Assembly (NCBI GenBank): GCA_963665265.2
Contig: OY762224.2
Coordinates: 4,147,158-4,211,157, forward strand
Origin: CAXXHQ01 sp963665265
Lineage (GTDB): Bacteria > Planctomycetota > Planctomycetia > Pirellulales > Thermoguttaceae
Direction: 5' to 3'
DNA length: 64,000 nucleotides
A program made the translations under genes and the position numbers. The notes under the pieces are model-generated. The model was not told the origin of the DNA. It was given only the letters and a program-made list of their open reading frames with translations, and ran no database searches. This document shows, one piece after another, positions 8,369-17,478 of the stretch (position 1 is its first letter; each line of letters starts with the position of its first letter).

Positions 8369-10051
8369 TTAGGTCACGTTGCCGATCCAACTTTTCAACA
8401 CGTTCGCCGCCGTGTCGGGATCTTCCTTCACGATGTCGGAAAGCTCGTCCCGTAACGACGGGCCGGTTGTGAAGCGTCGCAAGCGACTGGCGGCAGCATC
8501 GCCTCCGGCCGCCGCGCCGGCTTCTCCGCCTCCGCCGCCCCCCGCGCCACCCATACCCTCTAACGACGCCAAGTGCGGCAATTCAACCGGCGGCGGTAAC
8601 GCCGGCGACGACTTGACCAGCGAACGCAACATCATGATCGTCATCCCGACTAAAGCAATCGAACCGAGCGTGCTCCAATTTTCGCCCAACCAGGATAACG
8701 CCGCTTTCGCCGAATCGGACGAAGACGAGGCGTCGGCCATGATGTCTTGAAATATCGTTACCGTCACCAATTGCGTCGGATCGTCAACGCCCTCGGCGGG
8801 CGGAAGCAATTGCGCCACGTGCTTCTGGATTTTCGGGGCCTCTTCGCCTCGGATCTGCTCTAAAGCCGCCTGATCGGGCGTCTTCGGCGTTTCGCCCGCC
8901 GGCGTCGGATTCCGTTCCGCCCAAATTTTCTTAAAGTAGCTCAACGGGATGCCGACCGAGACCTTCGCCAATCGCGGCGTCAAACCGACCGTTTCCGTCT
9001 CCGTCTCGGAGCCCGAGGTAAGACTGGTCGTCTCGGTCTTGCTCTGATCCTCTTCCTCTTTCGAACCGCCCGTTCGCGACGATCCTAGCGCGGCAGGCGC
9101 GTTCGGCTGTTGAGCGGCTAAACCGGGACGCCCCGCCGGACCACTGCTTTCTTGAGAACGCGTATTCGACTGCTCGATCACATGCACGTTCGCTGAAGCT
9201 TTCGGATCACGCACCACTTCCCGCTTCATGCTTTTCTTTTTCGTGTCGAGCGTGACCGTCGGCTCGACTGAAACGTTCGGAATGTAGCAGAGCGCGCCCA
9301 GAATTTTCGACTTCAAGTCGGCCTCATAGGTCCGTTTGAGCGAGACGTAGAGGTTATCCTCGGCCGCTCCGCCTTCTTCGGCGTTGCCCGACCAAGTGCG
9401 TCCGTTCAAGTCGGCCACCGTCACATTTTCCGGCTTCATTCCGGCGATCGCTCCCGCCACGGCGTGACGAATGCTCGACACCTTCTCGGCGTCCAACGTC
9501 GTGCTGCCGACCGGCTTCACCGAGGCCGTCGCCGTGACGATTTTTTCCTTATTGAAGCCCGATTTCGTGGCGGAGTCGTAAAGAACCGTGGCCCGCTCGA
9601 CGCCGTTCATCGAACCGATGATCAGACTTAATTCTTCTTGCAGAGCGACCTTAATCCGCTGCTGCGTTTGCATGCCGCTATCGACGAACGAGGAATTGTC
9701 CAACGCCGCCTTCATCGCCGAGCCGAAATTGACCGGCAGCGCCTTCGCATCGGCCAACGCGGCGTAATAGCTCGCTTCTTGGCCGCGAGGAACGAAAATC
9801 TGCGAGCCGCGAACTTCATAATTCGTCAAGTTCGCCTTGGCGAACGCCGCCTCCATTGCCGGAAGCTGCGAAGGATTAACCGGCGCGCCGTGCATCAAAT
9901 CGGAGGTCGCCGAGGTCATTTGGTGCGTAAAAAGATAGCCCGAGCTGACCACGATCGCCGCCATGAGCAGCACGACCGTCATCCGCGCGGCAGGCGTCAT
10001 CGAACGGAATAAATCGACGAGTTGCGAATACGCTTTATTAAGAAAGTCCAT
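8369..10051 (-). CDS. fliF: Flagellar MS-ring protein FliF
   Basis: FliF builds the MS ring in the cytoplasmic membrane and is the platform on which the switch and rod assemble. The 560-residue protein has an N-terminal membrane segment (about residues 20-42), the secretin-like ring-building motifs (SQLPAMEAAFAKANLTNYEV; QRIKVALQEELSLIIGSMNGVERATV), a disordered Ser/Thr/Glu-rich loop, a second membrane segment (about 455-480) and a C-terminal FliG-binding tail ending near NVLKSWIGN. A Gly/Ala-rich stretch just after the second membrane segment is unusual but in frame. Confidence 0.95.
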   Translation of the reverse strand: MDFLNKAYSQLVDLFRSMTPAARMTVVLLMAAIVVSSGYLFTHQMTSATSDLMHGAPVNPSQLPAMEAAFAKANLTNYEVRGSQIFVPRGQEASYYAALADAKALPVNFGSAMKAALDNSSFVDSGMQTQQRIKVALQEELSLIIGSMNGVERATVLYDSATKSGFNKEKIVTATASVKPVGSTTLDAEKVSSIRHAVAGAIAGMKPENVTVADLNGRTWSGNAEEGGAAEDNLYVSLKRTYEADLKSKILGALCYIPNVSVEPTVTLDTKKKSMKREVVRDPKASANVHVIEQSNTRSQESSGPAGRPGLAAQQPNAPAALGSSRTGGSKEEEDQSKTETTSLTSGSETETETVGLTPRLAKVSVGIPLSYFKKIWAERNPTPAGETPKTPDQAALEQIRGEEAPKIQKHVAQLLPPAEGVDDPTQLVTVTIFQDIMADASSSSDSAKAALSWLGENWSTLGSIALVGMTIMMLRSLVKSSPALPPPVELPHLASLEGMGGAGGGGGGEAGAAAGGDAAASRLRRFTTGPSLRDELSDIVKEDPDTAANVLKSWIGNVT

Positions 10052-10132
10052 CCTTGGAATCCTTCGCTGCTTTCCGCGTTTTTCGGCCGGCTCTCATCCT
10101 TGATCGCCGCGAAAAACGCTCTTCCGATCCCG

Positions 10133-10435
10133 CTATACGCGGATCGCTTGAATCTCTTGATAAGCGTCGACAAGCTTGTTGCGAACCTGAAGCATCATCT
10201 TAAACGCTAAGTCGGCCTTTTGCACCGCGGTCAAAACCTCGGCCGGGTTCACGTCGCCGCCCGTGGCCATCTTCTCCACCGCCGTATCGGCCTGCCGCTG
10301 CATCGAATTGACCTGATCGATCGAATCCAGCAGGATATTCTTGAACTTGTCGCCGTTCTGCGTCTGGGCGAGTCCGCTCAGACTCGACGCCGACAGCGAA
10401 TTCACGCCGTTCAGTTGTCCGATGGAACTTATCAT
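10133..10435 (-). CDS. fliE: Flagellar hook-basal body complex protein FliE
   Basis: FliE is the adaptor between the MS ring and the proximal rod. The 100-residue protein has the expected size and the C-terminal signature (GGDVNPAEVLTAVQKADLAF followed by MMLQVRNKLVDAYQEIQAI), which is strongly conserved in FliE. The N-terminal part is Ser/Asn-rich and disordered. It lies between flgC and fliF, the standard flgB-flgC-fliE-fliF order. Confidence 0.95.
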   Translation of the reverse strand: MISSIGQLNGVNSLSASSLSGLAQTQNGDKFKNILLDSIDQVNSMQRQADTAVEKMATGGDVNPAEVLTAVQKADLAFKMMLQVRNKLVDAYQEIQAIRV

Positions 10436-10531
10436 CTCGTCGCTCCCAGTTTATCGATTACGTTAGGGCCGTCGCCTTGCAGTTCGTCGGGCGCCGCCGG
10501 CCGCTTGCCAGCCAGCGCATGCCGCATTCAT

Positions 10532-10951
10532 CTACGCAATAATTCGCAGCGTTTGCGTCTGCATATCTTTCGCGATTTCCATGGCGCCTAGGTTCGCCTC
10601 GTAGGCTCGAGCCGCCTCCATCGCATCGGTGAACTCTTCCATCATGTTGACGTTCGGGTAGGCGACGTATCCTTTGTTCGGCCCGTCCTGAATCGCGTCC
10701 GGATTCCCCGGCTCGTATTTCATTCGCGGCTCCGAATCGTCCATTTCGACCGACGCCGCCTTCACTCCGATTCCGCCGTTCGCGCCGACGCTCGCATCGG
10801 CTTGAAACGTCACGTAACGCGGCTGATACGGCTCGGGCTCGCCCGCCTCGTTGTGCGTCGTCGAAATGTTCGCCAAGTTGCTCGATATCACGTTCATCCG
10901 AACGCGCTGCGCCACCAAGGCGCTCGTGCTAATATCTATCGCGGAAAGCAT
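10532..10951 (-). CDS. flgC: Flagellar proximal rod protein FlgC
   Basis: FlgC is a proximal rod subunit exported through the flagellar type III system. The 139-residue protein begins MLSAIDISTSALVAQRVRMN and carries the rod signature VISSNLANISTTHNEAG, then the C-terminal helix EEFTDAMEAARAYEANLGAM that pairs with the N-terminal helix. The length is normal. It lies 29 nt downstream of flgB and 96 nt before fliE. Confidence 0.96.
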   Translation of the reverse strand: MLSAIDISTSALVAQRVRMNVISSNLANISTTHNEAGEPEPYQPRYVTFQADASVGANGGIGVKAASVEMDDSEPRMKYEPGNPDAIQDGPNKGYVAYPNVNMMEEFTDAMEAARAYEANLGAMEIAKDMQTQTLRIIA

Positions 10952-10980
10952 ATTCCATCCCTCGAAAAGGACTCACTTCA

Positions 10981-11403
10981 CTACACCTTGCCGCTAATCG
11001 CGACGTCCAGCAATTGCAGCTGTTTCACCATCACCGCCAACGCCGTGTTGTGCTGAAGCTGATTTTTCAGCATTTCGGTCACTTGATTTTCCGTCGCCAC
11101 GTCGCTCTGATCATGCCGCAAAATCGTATGCGTGTTTTTCGCCACTTCGCCCATGAGCGGCTTCGTGCCGAACGGGACTTCCCCTTTCGCGATTTCGACC
11201 TCCGAAATCGGCGAGGGGGGCGCGTTTCGCGCTTCGATCGCCGACTTCAAACGAACTTGGAAATCGTCCGCGTCGAGGTCACGCGCCTTGTAGCCGGGCG
11301 TGTCCATGTTCGCGATGTTGCCGGCCAATACGGTATGACGAGCCTCGGTGAAGGTCAGCACTTCCTGAAGAACGGGAATCGTCGTCGAATCAAACATGTT
11401 CAT
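10981..11403 (-). CDS. flgB: Flagellar proximal rod protein FlgB
   Basis: FlgB is the proximal rod subunit next to FliE. The protein (140 residues from the chosen start) has the motif HTVLAGNIANMDTPGYKARD and a C-terminal helix (NTALAVMVKQLQLLDVAISG) that closes the rod fold. The frame is open further upstream to 11430, but AAGGGAG lies 8 nt before the ATG at 11403, which makes that start the best choice. A second ATG follows at 11397. It is the first gene of the structural flagellar run. Confidence 0.94.
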   Translation of the reverse strand: MNMFDSTTIPVLQEVLTFTEARHTVLAGNIANMDTPGYKARDLDADDFQVRLKSAIEARNAPPSPISEVEIAKGEVPFGTKPLMGEVAKNTHTILRHDQSDVATENQVTEMLKNQLQHNTALAVMVKQLQLLDVAISGKV

Positions 11404-11859
11404 TGTCGCCGCTCCCTTTCTAAATCGCAAAAACGTTTTTTCGTTTTTCGCTAAAGGCTTTCTCTTTCCAACGCCGATAACTCCTCGCGTCTTTTCACGG
11501 TCGCGAAACTTTTCATCGAAGAAAGCTTTTCGTCTCCGCGTCGATCTTTTTCAATGCGACTCGCGTAATCGCCAATCGTCGGACGAATCGCAAAAAATAT
11601 TTTCGCGGCGTTTCGGCGACGATCTCCGACGGCGTTCGCGCGTGCGCATTCGGCGATTTTTGCCGAAACGATGCGGCGAAAAGCGCCGTTCTCCTCAGCG
11701 CAACCGCCCGCCTTCCGGCGACTCGCGGGGCGCTAGTATAACGACTTAACGAATAAAATCCATACGACTACGCGCGACATTCCCCGCCTCCCCGTTCGGA
11801 GGGCGGATTATGTCCTGCGTATCTTCTCTAATCTCATCTCCGGGTACGGCTAGATCGGC
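11404..11859. other. Gene-free region upstream of flgB
   Basis: This 456-bp gap separates the two-component regulator genes from the flgB-flgE run and should hold the promoter for the structural genes. I see an A/T-tract hairpin at 11427-11451 and several CG-rich short palindromes (for example around 11650-11665), but no site that fits the sigma-54 GG-N10-GC rule convincingly, even though the regulator next door is of the sigma-54 class. No protein-coding gene is supported. Confidence 0.6.
11427..11451 (-). promoter_or_regulatory. A/T-tract hairpin in flgB leader
   Basis: The plus strand reads gcaaaaacg, six T, then cgtttttcgc, which is an imperfect inverted repeat with a 9-bp arm (one unpaired base). 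It lies about 25 nt before the flgB start. It could be a leader hairpin near the ribosome binding site or a terminator of the regulator transcript. Both readings are inference. Confidence 0.45.
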
Positions 11860-13296
11860 TCAGCCGGCCTTTAAAAACGATTTCTCACGGGGCGCGTAAC
11901 CGTATTGCCGAAGCTTTCCTGACAGCGTCCGTAAACCGATTCCCAACGCTTGCGCGGTCTTCGCCCGATGACCGCCGAAACGCTCTAGCGTCGCCTCGAT
12001 CATCTTTCGCTCCATTTCTTCCAAGCTAATTCCGACCGGCGGCTCCGAAACGCTCGCGTCGGCTTGTGCGACAGATCCCGTCGGAGGCGCAATCAGCCAA
12101 CGGCGTAACTCGTCGGCGCCGACCGTTTTTCCCGAGTGCAAAACGCTCGCCCGGGTGATAATATTCTCTAATTCACGCACATTACCAGGCCAGTGATAAT
12201 CCAACATTAATTGCTGCGCAGAGAGGTCCCATACGCATGGATCCCGCTGCAAACGAGCCGCACTCCGCGCTAGAAAATGCTCGACCAGCTCCGGAATGTC
12301 CTCTTTGCGGTCGCGCAATGCGGGAACGTGTAAAGGAACCACCGCCAAGCGGAAGTATAAATCCTCGCGGAAACGTCCTTCGGCCACTTCTTTCTGCAAA
12401 TCGCGATTCGTCGAAGCTAGCACTCGCACGTCGGCCCGAATCGTCTTGCTCGATCCGACGCGTTCAAAAGTTCTTTCCTGCAAAACTCGCAACAGCTTCG
12501 CCTGCAGGCGCGGATCGATTTCCGCGATTTCGTCGAGGAGCAGCGTACCGCCTTCGGCAAGCTCAAAACGACCGATCCGTTGCATATCGGCGCCAGTGAA
12601 CGCGCCGCGTTCATGTCCGAACAGCTCGCTCTCCAGCAACTGCGCCGAAAGCGCAGGGCAATTTAAACTTACGAATTCCTTTCCCGCGCGATCGCTCGAG
12701 GCATGCACGGCCCTCGCGACAAGTTCTTTTCCCGTTCCGCTTTCGCCGGTAATCAACGCGGTTTCCGGCGTAGGCGCCACCTGGGCGATCCGCTCTCGCA
12801 ATCCCTCCATCAATTTGCTTGCGCCGACCATCTCGGAAGGAACGGTTCCCGCCGCGATCCTCGGGAACGAGCATCGCTCGCCCGAGACCAATCGTCCGTG
12901 CCGGACGGCTTGACCGACGAGCCTTTCAAACTGTTCCGCGTTAAACGGCTTTTCAATATAGTCGAAGGCACCGTGTCGCATCGCGTCCACCGCCGTCGCC
13001 ACCGAAGCATGGGCGGTCACCATGACCGTCTGGACGCCGAGTTTACGCTGTTCGATCTGAATGATGAATTCCAACCCGGTCATGCCCGGCATCTTCAAAT
13101 CGGTGACCACGCAATCGAAGCGCTCGGTCTCCAGCGTCTTCAACGCTTCAACGGCGCTCGAACGGCAATCGACCTCGTGACCGGCCGCTTTTAACGTCTC
13201 GGCCATTGATTCCCGCGCTTGACGAAAATCGTCAACGATCAGAATTTTTCCTAATTCGCCGTTCATGGATGCGTATTCGTTGTTGATCATGTTCAT
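11860..13296 (-). CDS. Sigma-54-dependent response regulator (FlrC/NtrC class)
   Basis: This 478-residue protein is an enhancer-binding transcription activator. An N-terminal receiver domain has the acidic pair VDD (residues 21-23), phosphoacceptor Asp66 in VVTDLKMPG and the conserved Lys116 in KPF. The AAA+ domain has Walker A GESGTGKE (184-191) and GAFTGA (231-236), the loop that contacts sigma-54. The C-terminal Fis-type helix-turn-helix (about 435-465) includes HRAKTAQALGIGLRTLSGKL. It overlaps the kinase gene by 4 nt (ATGA). The location beside the flagellar genes implies FlrC/FleR-like control of class III flagellar promoters; the target set is inference. Confidence 0.92.
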   Translation of the reverse strand: MNMINNEYASMNGELGKILIVDDFRQARESMAETLKAAGHEVDCRSSAVEALKTLETERFDCVVTDLKMPGMTGLEFIIQIEQRKLGVQTVMVTAHASVATAVDAMRHGAFDYIEKPFNAEQFERLVGQAVRHGRLVSGERCSFPRIAAGTVPSEMVGASKLMEGLRERIAQVAPTPETALITGESGTGKELVARAVHASSDRAGKEFVSLNCPALSAQLLESELFGHERGAFTGADMQRIGRFELAEGGTLLLDEIAEIDPRLQAKLLRVLQERTFERVGSSKTIRADVRVLASTNRDLQKEVAEGRFREDLYFRLAVVPLHVPALRDRKEDIPELVEHFLARSAARLQRDPCVWDLSAQQLMLDYHWPGNVRELENIITRASVLHSGKTVGADELRRWLIAPPTGSVAQADASVSEPPVGISLEEMERKMIEATLERFGGHRAKTAQALGIGLRTLSGKLRQYGYAPREKSFLKAG

Positions 13297-14150
13297 GCCG
13301 CCGCCTCCAGCGCCGTCGCCCTAGGAAGAAATAACGTAAACGCGGCACCGCCCTCGGGACAGTTCGCCGCCGTCGCCTTGCCGCCGTGCGACTCGACGAT
13401 ACGCGAAACGATCGCCAATCCTAAGCCCGTGCCGTTCGGTTTGGTTGAAAAGAACGGGTCGAAGGCATGATGCATTGATTCGCTTGAAAGCCCCGGCCCG
13501 GAGTCGGCGATTTCCAACTCGACGAATTCCCGGCCTTCCGTAGCCGTTATCGTCAGATTGCCGCCGTTCGGCATCGCGTCGATCGCGTTCAAAGTCAAAT
13601 TCAATAAGGCCCGGCGAATCATCTCTCGATCCGCCCATACTCGAAGGTAATCGGGCATATCCAAATCCAATTCGACTCCCTGCGCCTCCAACTGCGGCAT
13701 CAATCCGTCGAAAATCTCCTCGGCGAGGTCGGCCAGGAAAAATAATCCTCGGTGCGGATCGCGGTCGGCCGTGAAATGCAGCAAATCGTTCACCGAGGCG
13801 TCCAATCCCGTAAAGCCAGCCGTTATCTTATCGACGATCGACAAGCTCCCCGGATCGCGCGACAATCGCCGACGCAATAAGCTCATGTAGAGCGTAATGG
13901 GAACCAGATTATTGCGAACTTCATGCGCCACGTGCGAGGCCATTTGCCCTAAATCGGCAAGTCGATTCTTTCGAGCAAGTTCGCGGTTTTTGCTTTCCAA
14001 TTCGTCGGTCAGGTATTTGACCTCTTCCCGCAACGCCTCGTGAGTTTGCTCCAATCGCAACGTGGCGGCGTGCCACGCCGTGAGAACCGTCTCTAAACTG
14101 GCCGAAGCGTCCAGTCGCGTCGTGTCGGCGTTTATGTTCGAGTCGGACAT
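13293..14150 (-). CDS. Histidine kinase, cytoplasmic, FlrB-like
   Basis: This 285-residue sensor kinase has no membrane segment. An N-terminal coiled coil (residues 30-65) leads into the phosphoacceptor helix with His76 in ASHVAHEVRNNLVP, followed by the ATPase domain: N box NLTLNAIDAMPNGG, G1 box DSGPGL and G2 box GTGLGLAIVS. The soluble architecture and the 4-nt overlap with the sigma-54 regulator match FlrB/FleS kinases that sense basal-body assembly state. The signal it detects is not visible from sequence. Confidence 0.9.
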   Translation of the reverse strand: MSDSNINADTTRLDASASLETVLTAWHAATLRLEQTHEALREEVKYLTDELESKNRELARKNRLADLGQMASHVAHEVRNNLVPITLYMSLLRRRLSRDPGSLSIVDKITAGFTGLDASVNDLLHFTADRDPHRGLFFLADLAEEIFDGLMPQLEAQGVELDLDMPDYLRVWADREMIRRALLNLTLNAIDAMPNGGNLTITATEGREFVELEIADSGPGLSSESMHHAFDPFFSTKPNGTGLGLAIVSRIVESHGGKATAANCPEGGAAFTLFLPRATALEAAA

Positions 14151-14219
14151 GATTTTCGCTCGTGGTTAAGTGTTTTGAACGACGCTCCGCGCCCCGTTCT
14201 TTTCTGTTCCAGGAATACA

Positions 14220-14690
14220 TCACGCGTCGGACGACAAATCAAGTTCATGCCGAACGTCTCGCGGCTCGCCCACGTAAGCTCTTCGGGCGTGCCCCGCCAG
14301 GTGCGCGCCTTCTAATTGACTCGCCGTATCGTCCCGACGACGTATCATCACGCTCTCGCAATATTTTTCATGCGTAATCACTTCGGCCAAAATCGCCTCG
14401 CATTGTCGCAAATGTTCGGCGCATTGCGCTCTCGCGTTCGGCGAACGCCATAGTCGAGTTTCCGGATCCTGATTTCGAAACGGCTCCAGCGCCCGCTCGA
14501 TCCGCTGAAGTTGATTCAACGGCTTTTGTTTGGCCGCGAGTAAATCCATTAACAACGTCATCTCGCTTCGCTCGATCAAGTCGAGTTGCTTGCGACCAAT
14601 GTCTCGCAATCGGGAAAGGCATTCCCGCTTCGCGAGGATCAAGTCGGCGAGCGCGTCGGTTTCAAATTTTTGAACGGCTGATTCGCTCAT
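14220..14690 (-). CDS. FlgN-like flagellar export chaperone (putative)
   Basis: This 156-residue, largely helical protein has the heptad-rich N-terminal half typical of FlgN/FliT chaperones (LILAKRECLSRLRDIGRKQL, then LLAAKQKPLNQLQRIE), which keep hook-filament junction proteins soluble before export. The C-terminal 40 residues are charged and less helical. It lies between a large TPR gene and the kinase gene within the flagellar block. FlgN proteins diverge strongly, so the assignment relies on helical layout, the KQKPL-type motif and neighbourhood. Confidence 0.65.
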   Translation of the reverse strand: MSESAVQKFETDALADLILAKRECLSRLRDIGRKQLDLIERSEMTLLMDLLAAKQKPLNQLQRIERALEPFRNQDPETRLWRSPNARAQCAEHLRQCEAILAEVITHEKYCESVMIRRRDDTASQLEGAHLAGHARRAYVGEPRDVRHELDLSSDA

Positions 14691-14792
14691 GGCGACACTC
14701 GTCTCATTTGCCGCGTTTTCACGTCGCGGCTCGATAACTAACGTTTCTTAACTCGCTACGCATCTTTTCCCAATTTCCTCGCCTTGGACGCA

Positions 14793-17279
14793 TTAATCCA
14801 TTTCGCTTAACGCGTCCAATCGTTCTCCCCACTCCGCTCTCGAAAAATTCGTCACGGCGTCAAACGGAGCGTCGGGCTTCATACGACTCAGCACCACTTT
14901 CGCTTGACGCAAGGCGTTTAGCGCCTCCTGTCGCTTATCCATCCGGCGAAACGCCTCGGCTATTTGCGCATAGGCTTGCATCGCCTCGGGCTCGCTTTGA
15001 TAGCGATTGGCCGCCGCCTGGTACGCCTGCACCGCTCGTTCGTACTCGCCCAAGTCGAAATACGCGGAGCCGATGGAAAAATAACTATTTCTCAACATCG
15101 AACGCTGCAACGCCGAAAGTTCGCCTCGCTCGTAACCGGCGTTTAATTTCTCTTGGACCAACTTGTATTGATTCAACGCTTTCGTAAGCAAATCCCGAAT
15201 CTGGCGATTCTGCGCCGCTCGAGACGTCCCGATCTCTTCGCTTCGCATTTTTTCCTTCGCCGTCTCGGCAGACTCGCGACAACTCTCAGCGATGACGTAT
15301 CGCGCCGTCACGCTTTCCGGGGCGTCGGGATAGCGTTTCACGCCTTCTTCCAAACGCTTCGTCGCCTCCTCGTATTTCCCCGAGAGGTACTGCATATCGC
15401 CCAGCGCGAAAAGCGAATCTCGCCATTCTTGGCTGGCGGGCGATAGGTAGTCTCCGTTCAAATTCTGTTGCAACAAGCTTTCCGCACGTTCCACATCGCC
15501 TTTTTGTCCTCGTTCAAAATAGGCACGAGCCGCCAAGAGCCGCGCCCGCGACGCCGCCGTGTCTCGAGGATATAAATCGTAGCACTCCTTGAACGCCTCT
15601 TGGGCCTTCTCCAACTTATTCATTGCCAAGTAGGATTCGCCCATATAGGCGAGCGCTTGCGGATGTCGCCGCTGCGCTTCGTTTTCCATGTATATTTTCA
15701 ATTGGTTTTTCGCCGCGCGATAATTCTGGCCGTGATAATACGCGGTCGCCGCGCTCCACACTTCGTCCACGTACTGTCGCGTGGCGGGGTACTTCTTCGC
15801 CAACTCGGAATAGGAGTCTCCGGCCTTGCGGTATTGGCTCCTCGCTTGCGATTTCAGCACGTCACGTCGGGGCAACGCGGTCCGTTCGGCCATCGTCGCC
15901 AACGCTTGCCCCCAAGCGTTATGCGCGTCCGCCTTCGACAGCAACGTTTGCTCCTCGGGAAATAGCGCGGTCATCACGTCAATCAATTGCAGAGCCACGT
16001 CGTATTTCTGAATTCCCATGTAATATCGAAGCGAATTCGTCAAACGCGTTTTTATAACATCAACCGGCATCCATTGATTCACATACGACTCCGCGTCGTT
16101 CACGCCGGACAAGGCTCGACGATAATCACTAAGCATGTCCTCGTCTTTTCCGGCTTGCCGCGCTATCTCGGCGCATTGCGCCGCCGCGGCGACGCCCTCC
16201 GGGAAATCCGCAAACGCGCTGCGGGTCCTCGCAAATTGCTCGGCGGCCGCCTTGTATTCCTTCAACTCCAAAAAACATACTCCGATCAAATACATCGATT
16301 GCCGCGTCGTCGGCGCTCCCAGCGAATCGACCCCTTGCGCTTTCCGCAAAATCTCGATCGCCGCTTCGATCTCTTTACGCCATTCGCCCACTCCGCCAGC
16401 TTCGGCTTCCTTATCGCGATTCGTTAAGGCCTCGGCGAGCATCGCTTGGCCTCGAAGCGTCATCGCGGCGCCGCGCCACTTCGAGCTTGCCGGTATTTCG
16501 TCCAACGCGGCGTAGCATTCCTTAATCCGATTCATTTTCAATAGAACGCCGGCTCGAAAAATCGTCCCTTCTTGCTTCTCCGTCGGCGACAGTTTCTCGT
16601 CCGACAAATACAGCTTGTTATATTCCAGGGCCTGATCGTATTTTGGCCGGGAATCTTCGGCGCACGCCTTCGCTAATAGGGAATAAATCTCTGTCAGACG
16701 CTTCTTGTTTAACTTCACGGCCGAGAGCAACGCCGTCCTCGCTTCCGGCATCTTCCCGCATTCAAACAAGCTTTTTCCTAATAAATAAAACCCGTTCGCT
16801 CGATAATCCGTGGGAAATCCGTACTGGTTCGCCTCCTCTAAATACCGCGAAGCCAATAAATAACGTTTCGTTCGCTCCGAACCGGCAAGGTCTTCGGCCT
16901 CGTGAGCCACGGCGACTCCCAATGCGTAGAGCGGTTTTCCGGTTTCGTCCGGGGGAAGGGACTCTTGCGACTTCAACTTCCGCGCGAGCTTTTTCGCCTT
17001 CGGGTAGGCCCCTTCCTCGAGCGTCTTGACGACATCCTCCCAAGTCACCAGCTTAACCGTCGTCTCCTTGGGAGCCGACATCATCATCGGAACAACTATC
17101 GCCGGAATGGCCGCAAGGGCTAAAACCGCGATTCCCACTAATCCTTTGACTGGATGAGACTTAAACCACTTGAGCGGCGAACGTAGCAGGCTTGGCGACG
17201 CCGCGCTCGTCTCCTGCGCTTCGTCTTCCATCCCGCGATCAAATTCTTGTCCTTCCGGGGCCGCCATCGTTTCGCTCAT
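14793..17279 (-). CDS. Large membrane-anchored TPR-repeat protein
   Basis: The product (828 residues from the ATG at 17279) has an N-terminal cytoplasmic tail, one membrane segment (about residues 48-68, LVGIAVLALAAIPAIVVPMM) and then many tetratricopeptide repeats, recognisable by patterns such as ALAYMGESYLAMNKLEKAQEA and AYFDLGEYERAVQAYQAA. It is probably a periplasmic scaffold for protein-protein contacts. The frame is open to a TTG at 17372, but the added 31 residues look non-native, so the internal ATG is preferred. It is the first gene of the minus-strand flagellar block; whether it serves flagellar assembly or cell-envelope functions is not shown by sequence. Confidence 0.8.
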   Translation of the reverse strand: MSETMAAPEGQEFDRGMEDEAQETSAASPSLLRSPLKWFKSHPVKGLVGIAVLALAAIPAIVVPMMMSAPKETTVKLVTWEDVVKTLEEGAYPKAKKLARKLKSQESLPPDETGKPLYALGVAVAHEAEDLAGSERTKRYLLASRYLEEANQYGFPTDYRANGFYLLGKSLFECGKMPEARTALLSAVKLNKKRLTEIYSLLAKACAEDSRPKYDQALEYNKLYLSDEKLSPTEKQEGTIFRAGVLLKMNRIKECYAALDEIPASSKWRGAAMTLRGQAMLAEALTNRDKEAEAGGVGEWRKEIEAAIEILRKAQGVDSLGAPTTRQSMYLIGVCFLELKEYKAAAEQFARTRSAFADFPEGVAAAAQCAEIARQAGKDEDMLSDYRRALSGVNDAESYVNQWMPVDVIKTRLTNSLRYYMGIQKYDVALQLIDVMTALFPEEQTLLSKADAHNAWGQALATMAERTALPRRDVLKSQARSQYRKAGDSYSELAKKYPATRQYVDEVWSAATAYYHGQNYRAAKNQLKIYMENEAQRRHPQALAYMGESYLAMNKLEKAQEAFKECYDLYPRDTAASRARLLAARAYFERGQKGDVERAESLLQQNLNGDYLSPASQEWRDSLFALGDMQYLSGKYEEATKRLEEGVKRYPDAPESVTARYVIAESCRESAETAKEKMRSEEIGTSRAAQNRQIRDLLTKALNQYKLVQEKLNAGYERGELSALQRSMLRNSYFSIGSAYFDLGEYERAVQAYQAAANRYQSEPEAMQAYAQIAEAFRRMDKRQEALNALRQAKVVLSRMKPDAPFDAVTNFSRAEWGERLDALSEMD

Positions 17280-17403
17280 AGCATGACCGAAAAACCCCGT
17301 CGCAAAACCTATGCGCGGATTTTTTCGGAGAATAGCGGGCGGTTTGTACTCGAAAACCCCCGAACGTGTCAATCCACGTTTAACCGCCGGAATGCGGTAA
17401 GAT

Positions 17404-17430
17404 CGCCTGCATCAGACTCCTCGGCAGGCG
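17404..17430. terminator. Possible transcription terminator hairpin
   Basis: Seven-base-pair arms (cgcctgc and gcaggcg) enclose a 13-nt loop between the hydrogenase operon's end and the TPR gene. A T-rich stretch follows on the plus side, but no T-run follows on the minus side, where it would be needed. It is a hairpin of uncertain function. Confidence 0.35.
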
Positions 17431-17478
17431 CAATTTAGATTTGTAGCAACGCGAGCAAGCTGGGCGCCCTTCCATCCC

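Noticed and set aside
11641..11720. Possible sigma-54 promoter upstream of flgB
   Set aside because: Best candidate has GG-N9-GC spacing, not GG-N10-GC, so I do not call it.
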